Assembly: GCA_003217965.1 (NCBI GenBank)
Contig: QHNB01000176.1
Span: forward strand, 1 to 11,227
Direction of reading: 5' to 3'
DNA: 11,227 nucleotides
Source of the DNA: Verrucomicrobiota bacterium
GTDB lineage: Bacteria; Verrucomicrobiota; Verrucomicrobiia; Chthoniobacterales; UBA10450
The notes beneath the pieces were generated by a model. It did not search any database. It saw only the letters and a list, made by a program, of their open reading frames with translations, and was not told where the DNA came from. Both the position numbers and the translations under genes were made by a program. This document shows, piece after piece, positions 7,593 through 11,227 of this stretch (position 1 is its first letter; each line of letters opens with the position of its first letter).

Positions 7593-7623
7593 GCATGCGG
7601 CTTGTTGCACTTGACGCGCATGC
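7593..7623. repeat. Inverted repeat upstream of the MBL hydrolase gene
   Basis: GCATGCG at 7593-7599 is matched by its complement CGCATGC at 7617-7623, with a 17-base spacer that holds TTGACG (7611-7616), a -35-like hexamer. Two half-sites about two helical turns apart around a -35 could be an operator, but no convincing -10 lies at the right distance (7634-7639 reads TTTTCG). Confidence 0.25.
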
Positions 7624-7690
7624 ACACGATCTCTTTTCGGAAAAGGCTTGGTAACATTCCATTTGCGTGGCAGACTCGCGTGAATTTCCC

Positions 7691-8641
7691 ATGAGCGATT
7701 CGCTCGCCTCTGCTGCTCGCATCAAGTTCTGGGGTGTCCGCGGGTCGATCCCAACTCCCGGACCGTCGACTGTTCGTTACGGCGGAAATACCAGCTGTGT
7801 TGAAATTCGAGCTGACGGCGAGATCATTGTGCTCGATGCCGGCTCGGGGATTCGTCTCCTCGGTCAATCACTTCAGCGGGAGTTTGGCTCGGAGCCAATC
7901 AATCTGGCGCTCCTCATTACCCACACCCATTGGGATCACATCCAAGGCCTTCCCTTTTTTCTGCCCGCTTATAGCCCCAACAACCAGATTCGCGTCTTTG
8001 GTTACGACGGTACCCGCACCCGACTCGGCGAAATTTTGGCCGATCAGATGGCGACGCCGTTTTTTCCAGTCAGTCTTTCCGAGCTCCCGGGAAAGATTGC
8101 AATTGAAGAGCTGAAAGAAATGGAATTTGAGATTGGCAGGGTACGGGTGCGCTCCAAGTTCTTAAATCATCCAGGTGTTTGCGTGGGATATCGCGTTTAT
8201 ACCAGTACCGGATCGATTGCGTTCTTGCCGGATAACGAGCCATTTGAGCAACTCGAGGAGCAAATGCGTAATCGGGGTATCGAAAACAATGGAGTTCGCC
8301 AGTTTAAATCTCCCCGGGATGAGCGCGCCGATCTGGTCGAATTCTTACGTGAGACCGATGTCTTGATCCTTGATGCGCAATACACCGACGAGGAATATCA
8401 AGCCCATCTCGGTTGGGGACATGGCTCGATCAGCAGCGTTGTTTCCCTGGCAGCCGAGGCCGATGCCAAGCGACTGATTCTCTTTCATCATGATCCGAAT
8501 CACGATGACGCCATGGTTGATCGCATGGTGGACAAGGCGCGAATGCAAATCGCGCAAAGTGGAAAGTCACTCACGGTCGAAGCAGCACAGGAAGGGAGCG
8601 AGCTAATTCTTAATTCGCCAGCCCTAGTGCGATCCGCTTGA
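7691..8641 (+). CDS. MBL-fold metallohydrolase (beta-lactamase superfamily, COG1235-like)
   Basis: From the ATG at 7691 the product has 316 residues; a GTG at 7667 in the same frame would add eight. The ATG gives the usual family start a few residues before KFWGVRGSIPTPGP. The metal-binding motif THTHWDH is complete (His78, His80, Asp82, His83), followed by IQGLPFF. Further ligand candidates lie in LNHPGVCVGY and LPDNEP, in LDAQYTDEEY (Asp), in HLGWGHGS, and in LFHHDPNHDD near the end. This points to a two-metal hydrolase acting in the cytoplasm. Members are loosely annotated as metal-dependent hydrolases, PhnP-like, or class II-like cyclic-nucleotide phosphodiesterases, but the substrate is generally unproven. 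The last codons and the stop lie inside a strong terminator hairpin, so this gene ends its transcription unit. Confidence 0.9.
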   Translation: MSDSLASAARIKFWGVRGSIPTPGPSTVRYGGNTSCVEIRADGEIIVLDAGSGIRLLGQSLQREFGSEPINLALLITHTHWDHIQGLPFFLPAYSPNNQIRVFGYDGTRTRLGEILADQMATPFFPVSLSELPGKIAIEELKEMEFEIGRVRVRSKFLNHPGVCVGYRVYTSTGSIAFLPDNEPFEQLEEQMRNRGIENNGVRQFKSPRDERADLVEFLRETDVLILDAQYTDEEYQAHLGWGHGSISSVVSLAAEADAKRLILFHHDPNHDDAMVDRMVDKARMQIAQSGKSLTVEAAQEGSELILNSPALVRSA

Positions 8642-8655
8642 AACAAGCGGATTTT
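8632..8655 (+). terminator. Intrinsic terminator overlapping the MBL gene stop codon
   Basis: ATCCGCTTG and CAAGCGGAT form a perfect nine-pair stem with a three-base loop AAA, directly followed by T residues (8652-8655). The TGA stop (8639-8641) sits at the top of the stem and loop. This is the best rho-independent terminator in the window. Confidence 0.75.
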
Positions 8656-8667
8656 GAGGCTTACTTT
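8638..8667 (+). promoter_or_regulatory. Candidate tRNA-Gln promoter overlapping the terminator
   Basis: TTGAAA at 8638-8643 fits a -35 and TACTTT at 8662-8667 is a weak -10 (matching at positions 1, 2 and 6) with an 18-base spacer. That would start transcription near 8674, just before the tRNA. Only 24 bases separate terminator and tRNA, so a promoter for the tRNA must lie about here unless readthrough supplies it. Confidence 0.35.
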
Positions 8668-8679
8668 CCGCCCCCAAAT

Positions 8680-8753
8680 TGCCTCGTGGTGTAATGGTAG
8701 CACCAGAGATTCTGGATCTCTTTGTCTAGGTTCGAATCCTAGCGAGGCAGCCA
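8680..8753 (+). tRNA. tRNA-Gln (anticodon CUG), CCA encoded
   Basis: The cloverleaf folds fully by eye. The acceptor stem is TGCCTCG (8680-8686) with CGAGGCA (8743-8749). The D arm is GTG/CAC around a loop containing GGT. The anticodon stem AGAGA/TCTCT (8705-8709, 8717-8721) encloses the loop TTCTGGA, giving anticodon CTG at 8712-8714, which reads CAG codons. The T arm is CTAGG, TTCGAAT, CCTAG (8726-8742). G8750 is the discriminator base and the CCA end is encoded at 8751-8753. It resembles other bacterial tRNA-Gln genes in its D and T arms. No second tRNA is adjacent. Confidence 0.95.
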
Positions 8754-8835
8754 GCTGTTACGGAATCGTCGCGCCAAGACATTGTTCTCCTGTGGCGACA
8801 CTATCGAGGCGACGAGGCAACCCCGTGCATCTGCA

Positions 8836-8853
8836 AATCCCAGCACAGGGATT
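8836..8853. terminator. Possible hairpin between convergent units
   Basis: AATCCC pairs perfectly with GGGATT across the loop AGCACA. It lies in the 189-base gap between the tRNA and the end of the minus-strand pair, where both units need to stop. It has no T tract on either side, so it is only a candidate. Nothing else is visible in this gap. Confidence 0.3.
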
Positions 8854-8942
8854 CAGTTACATTCCGCTTTAAGTCCTCGTTCGTGATTCGTCGCCCAATT
8901 TCGCCAACAGGGCAGCTCAAACCCGCGAAAGATATAAGGTGG

Positions 8943-9365
8943 CTAGACGTTTAACAGTCGATCAAAGAATGCACGGTAGCGTTGCAGAGCAACCCGAAGA
9001 TCTTCAGTTGAGACGTCGTCGCCGCGACCCCATTGTCCTTCTAATCGGGATCGCTCTTCCGCAAAACTGTTCGCCAATCGCTTAATTACTTCTGCGACAA
9101 GCGCGTCTGCCTGCTCAACCGAGCGCCGCGGTTCGTCCACAAACCCCGTCTGAATGTCCGTCCAGCGTTTGCGGAAGTCGTTCGCCTCATCCTCCTGAAA
9201 CAGGGTCCCCGCCGCACCGTCGGATGACCCTTCGGCTCTATCCTCTGGTCGAGAACGTTCCAAGTCTTTCGCCACTTCGGCCGTCGAACTTGGCCGATCC
9301 GCCCTGCGCTCCCCGGCAGCGACATCGCCGGCGTTCGTCTCTTTAATTTTGGGTTCAATGCTCAT
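8943..9365 (-). CDS. FVDEP-module protein, soluble partner of a coupled pair
   Basis: This 140-residue protein starts at the ATG at 9365, whose ATGA overlaps the stop of the upstream gene. An AAGGAGG ribosome site lies seven bases before it, so the start is firm. Residues 1-55 are polar, charged and probably disordered (rich in Glu, Arg, Ser, Ala). Residues 58-138 form a helical module: FRKRWTDIQTGFVDEP (64-79), then RSVEQADALVAEVIKRL, FAEERSRLEGQW and STEDLRVALQRYRAFFDRLL. The same order of W-x-x-x-Q-x-x-FVDEP, a heptad-like ADxLVxE helix and TEDLRxAxxxYRxxFxxLL occurs in the upstream protein, so the two are paralogous. There is no membrane segment or signal peptide. I recall similar uncharacterised proteins in many soil bacteria and know of no assigned function. 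Confidence 0.82.
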   Translation of the reverse strand: MSIEPKIKETNAGDVAAGERRADRPSSTAEVAKDLERSRPEDRAEGSSDGAAGTLFQEDEANDFRKRWTDIQTGFVDEPRRSVEQADALVAEVIKRLANSFAEERSRLEGQWGRGDDVSTEDLRVALQRYRAFFDRLLNV

Positions 9366-9916
9366 CGGACTGCCTCCTTCGGTGTTGTTGGTTCTGCTAA
9401 CAATTCTTCAAAAAGTGAGCGATAATGCACCATCGCCTGCCGTAAATCCTCGGTCGTCGCCTTGCCGCTCCGGTTGCGCAGGGCGATGTCGCGCGCGGCG
9501 CGATAATTCGTCACGACGTTGGGATGATCAACCGACATATCAGCGGCACGGTGCTCGAAGTCGCCAACAGGATATCCACGCGCCTGCATTATCTCTTTGA
9601 CCAGTCCGTCGGCTTCGCCAACGGCCTGAGATGGTTCATCGACGAAACGTGCTTGCGTTTTCTTCCACGCCTCGGCAAAGCGACTTTGTTCCTCTGGTGC
9701 CAGCGACCGAATCTCGAGCTTGCGAACGCGCTTTTCCCTCGCCGCAAGTTCTGCTTCGGCCTTACGTTGATTGCCGTACTGGTCGACTGTTCGTTTGTAC
9801 TCAGGTCCGAAGTGCTTACGCAGGCTTTCCGAACGGCGGCGTCGGACCAAAACGACTAGCCCAAACACGATCGCGACGATCACTATCGCTAGAATCACCA
9901 ACCATGTCGTATTCAC
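9362..9916 (-). CDS. Membrane-anchored FVDEP-module protein
   Basis: This 184-residue protein starts at a GTG at 9916, with GAGGAG six bases upstream. One membrane helix spans about residues 5-24, followed by RRRR (25-28), which by the positive-inside rule leaves the remainder in the cytoplasm. A charged, probably coiled-coil stretch (about 41-70, rich in Lys, Glu, Arg and Ala) leads to the conserved module: EAWKKTQARFVDEP (82-95), a helix with EADGLVKEIM (101-110), then RGYPVGDFEHRAADMSVDH (113-131), and TEDLRQAMVHYRSLFEELL (155-173). The RGYP to SVDH segment is missing from the second gene's product. The two genes form an operon with a four-base ATGA overlap. The family is familiar as uncharacterised; a scaffold or membrane-associated role is only inference from the anchor and coil. 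Confidence 0.85.
   Translation of the reverse strand: MNTTWLVILAIVIVAIVFGLVVLVRRRRSESLRKHFGPEYKRTVDQYGNQRKAEAELAAREKRVRKLEIRSLAPEEQSRFAEAWKKTQARFVDEPSQAVGEADGLVKEIMQARGYPVGDFEHRAADMSVDHPNVVTNYRAARDIALRNRSGKATTEDLRQAMVHYRSLFEELLAEPTTPKEAVR
9373..9379 (-). promoter_or_regulatory. Strong Shine-Dalgarno for the 9365 gene
   Basis: On the minus strand this reads AAGGAGG, seven bases before the ATG at 9365 and inside the end of the upstream gene. It fixes the start, and with the ATGA overlap it allows both coupled and independent initiation. Confidence 0.8.
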
Positions 9917-9922
9917 CTTGAT

Positions 9923-9928
9923 CTCCTC
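9923..9928 (-). promoter_or_regulatory. Shine-Dalgarno supporting the GTG start at 9916
   Basis: On the minus strand this reads GAGGAG, six bases before the GTG at 9916. It decides for this non-ATG start. Confidence 0.7.
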
Positions 9929-10022
9929 GTTCTGTGGAAATTCCTTTTCCTCTTCATTTTACATCGTCGCAATGCGTTCTTAGTCCAGACACGTGAATAG
10001 ATGCATCACATTCAATACGTAA

Positions 10023-10042
10023 ACGCGCGGCCATGTGCGCGT
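10023..10042. terminator. GC-rich hairpin downstream of the beta-barrel gene
   Basis: ACGCGC pairs with GCGCGT across an eight-base loop, about 84 bases past the stop of the minus-strand barrel gene. On the minus strand it is followed by TTTACG, a short T run, so it may act as a terminator between the two minus-strand units. A perfect ten-base palindrome, GCGAGCTCGC, lies at 10091-10100 in the same 209-base gap. The gap must also hold the promoter of the FVDEP pair, for which no convincing -35/-10 pair was seen. Confidence 0.35.
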
Positions 10043-10125
10043 CCCGATTTACTTGACAACGAAGGCTCTTGACCGCAGTTGCGCAAAATCGCGAGCTCGC
10101 CAGAGCGATCTAGAAATACCTCTAC

Positions 10126-11073
10126 TTAGAAAGCGATGCGAGCCGCGAAAATGATGCTCGGGCTGCCCACATCGTATCGGCGAATGCCCACCGTCGAGAA
10201 ATTCCCGATGTATGCGGCAGAGGCGGCAAAGGTCACGTATTCAATTGGTGTCCAGCTTAAAGTCGTCCCAACCGATAAATTGAAGTCTTCCCGAGAAGAG
10301 CTATCTGGATCGTTGAGGTAGAATTGCCACTCCGGCCGGACAAAGCCGCTCAGCTGAACAGTTGGGCAAACGTTGTAGATGGCAAGGGCGTTAAAGTAAG
10401 GCGCGATGCGATCGAAAGTAGATGGTTCTCCTTGCCGCCAATATGCTCCTCCGGACAGGCCGAAGGAGATAGGCGTTCCCGGTATGGAACCGACGTGAGT
10501 AATACTACCGTTGAGAAAGCCAAACTTATAGAATTGTCCGATAGATGGATGCTGCGAATAAAGGCGCGTGTAGGCATAGGAACCGTCGACGAACCAGCTC
10601 CGATCGTGTGTTAGGTTGTATCGCGCCTCCAGCTGAACGCTCTGCGAATCAAAATCTAACTCGGAGAAATGGTCGTAGCGGAACCAGTTTTGCTTAAAGG
10701 TTAATCGCGGAGTGAAATCGCGGGTGGCATAGGGAATAAAAGAGATGTCAGCGCGTCCATTCCAAAAAAATGCATTCTGCTCATTATTTCGAACCAGAAA
10801 GGCATTGGTTGTGAAATTAAGAGACTGACTGGTCGAAAAGGTGAACATGGGCGGCCGGGGCAGTCGCATGACCAGGCTAATGTCACCAAGTTCGGGATCA
10901 GTGATCGCACCCGTGACAGGCTGCTCGCCAATTGCCGTTTGATTCCGCGTCGTCAGCGACTGCCGGGTCTCGATCCGCGCGGCGTCCTCTTGTGCAAAAG
11001 AGTCTCCGCCGCCAGACAGCGCCGACGCCGCCATTACTATTACAAGCCGGCGACCAAAAAACCTAGGCTTCAC
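10126..11073 (-). CDS. Probable outer-membrane beta-barrel protein with signal peptide
   Basis: From the GTG at 11073 the product has 315 residues; a TTG at 11085 in frame would add four. The N terminus is a typical signal peptide: a basic start (KPRFFGRR), a hydrophobic core (LVIVMAASALSG) and a likely cleavage after SFA near residue 27. After a polar linker (about 28-70) the rest is a series of alternating amphipathic strands rich in aromatic residues and Ser/Thr/Asn, such as FTFSTSQSLNFTTNAFLV, RLTFKQNWFRYDHF, SVQLEARYNLTHDRSWFV and FNLSVGTTLSWTPIEYVTFAAS. It ends in RIAF, with the C-terminal aromatic residue expected for the BAM machinery. Roughly a dozen or more strands could form a barrel. 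I do not recognise the family, and a transport, adhesion or structural role cannot be chosen. It lies 30 bases after the stop of a partial gene on the same strand. Confidence 0.78.
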   Translation of the reverse strand: MKPRFFGRRLVIVMAASALSGGGDSFAQEDAARIETRQSLTTRNQTAIGEQPVTGAITDPELGDISLVMRLPRPPMFTFSTSQSLNFTTNAFLVRNNEQNAFFWNGRADISFIPYATRDFTPRLTFKQNWFRYDHFSELDFDSQSVQLEARYNLTHDRSWFVDGSYAYTRLYSQHPSIGQFYKFGFLNGSITHVGSIPGTPISFGLSGGAYWRQGEPSTFDRIAPYFNALAIYNVCPTVQLSGFVRPEWQFYLNDPDSSSREDFNLSVGTTLSWTPIEYVTFAASAAYIGNFSTVGIRRYDVGSPSIIFAARIAF

Positions 11074-11103
11074 TTGAATGAACAATAGAAACCTGGTTCG
11101 TTT

Positions 11104-11226
11104 TTAGCCCCCAGGTGGAACCTGGACTATCAATGATGTACTGTTTTGCTGAGGGCCTAAGTTTCCGGTAAGCAATTGAGTGCGGCCGTTAAAACTAACC
11201 CTTAAGCTAAACGGATCAGAAGGGTT
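11104..11226 (-). CDS. C-terminal end of an unidentified protein (5' part outside the window)
   Basis: A minus-strand frame enters at the right edge and runs for 40 codons to a TAA at 11104-11106. The residues read PSDPFSLRVSFNGRTQLL, then TGNLGPQQNSTSLIVQVPPGG. Alternating hydrophobic and polar residues suggest beta strands and an exported or cell-envelope domain. Forty open codons could arise by chance, but the stop falls 30 bases before the next start (18 if TTG 11085 is used), which is operon-like spacing. I do not recognise the protein. Confidence 0.5.
   Translation of the reverse strand, partial: NPSDPFSLRVSFNGRTQLLTGNLGPQQNSTSLIVQVPPGG
11111..11125. repeat. Small perfect hairpin at the end of the partial gene
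   Basis: CCAGGT and ACCTGG pair over a three-base loop, inside the last codons (VQVPPG) of the partial minus-strand gene. There is no T tract to make it a terminator. It could slow ribosome or RNase passage between the two genes. Confidence 0.3.
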
Positions 11227-11227
11227 T

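Noticed and set aside
7667..7690. GTG at 7667 as an upstream start of the MBL hydrolase
   Set aside because: The ATG at 7691 fits the family's N terminus, and the extra eight residues are not expected.
7410..7694. Plus-strand frame bridging the orphan gene and the MBL gene
   Set aside because: It overlaps the orphan gene in another frame, is rich in Arg/Pro/Cys, and has no start support.
8743..8819. CGAGGCA of the tRNA 3' end is repeated at 8813-8819, like an integration attachment duplicate
   Set aside because: Only seven bases match, and no integrase or foreign segment lies between them.
8654..8872. Plus-strand open frame of 72 codons across the tRNA
   Set aside because: It reads through the tRNA gene, and its protein resembles nothing.
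9349..9921. Plus-strand frames opposite the FVDEP pair
   Set aside because: The minus-strand frames have Shine-Dalgarno sites, an ATGA overlap and mutual similarity; the plus frames have none of these.
1..11227. CRISPR array, insertion sequence or prophage signals
   Set aside because: No regularly spaced repeats, transposase motifs, terminal inverted repeats or phage genes were seen on either strand.

Overview
The window reads as ordinary chromosomal DNA from a Gram-negative, free-living bacterium of medium GC content. I favour a soil Verrucomicrobiota lineage (Chthoniobacterales/Spartobacteria-like). That guess rests on the flavour of the proteins, an outer-membrane-type protein with a signal peptide, and the scarcity of clear Shine-Dalgarno sites. 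It is an inference, not a search result. I see no phage, insertion sequence, transposase or CRISPR array.

Layout. (1) 1-2966: a short-chain dehydrogenase, cut by the left edge, on the minus strand. It diverges from a GH15 glucoamylase/trehalase-type hydrolase, whose stop overlaps (ATGA) a small membrane protein that looks damaged by an internal deletion and frameshift. (2) 2984-4910: a DUF423 membrane protein, then an MscS mechanosensitive channel fused to a C-terminal cyclic-nucleotide-binding domain. (3) 5019-7528: a membrane proton-pumping pyrophosphatase of the K+-independent type (hppA), closely followed by an unrecognised 132-residue soluble protein. (4) 7691-8753: an MBL-fold metallohydrolase ending inside a strong intrinsic terminator, then a tRNA-Gln(CUG) gene with encoded CCA. 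(5) 8943-9916, minus strand: a translationally coupled pair of small paralogous proteins sharing an FVDEP module, one membrane-anchored and one soluble. (6) 10126-11227, minus strand: a signal-peptide-bearing probable outer-membrane beta-barrel, preceded 30 bases upstream by the last 40 codons of another gene that runs off the right edge.

How the genes fit together. Regions 1-3 suggest carbohydrate reserve or osmolyte turnover, osmotic-pressure release and membrane energisation from pyrophosphate, a mix common in soil bacteria under stress. There is no single obvious pathway. The most interesting undescribed material is the FVDEP-module gene pair (I know of no assigned function), the orphan protein behind hppA, the deletion-scarred membrane gene, and the apparent overlap between the terminator at 8632-8655 and a possible tRNA promoter.
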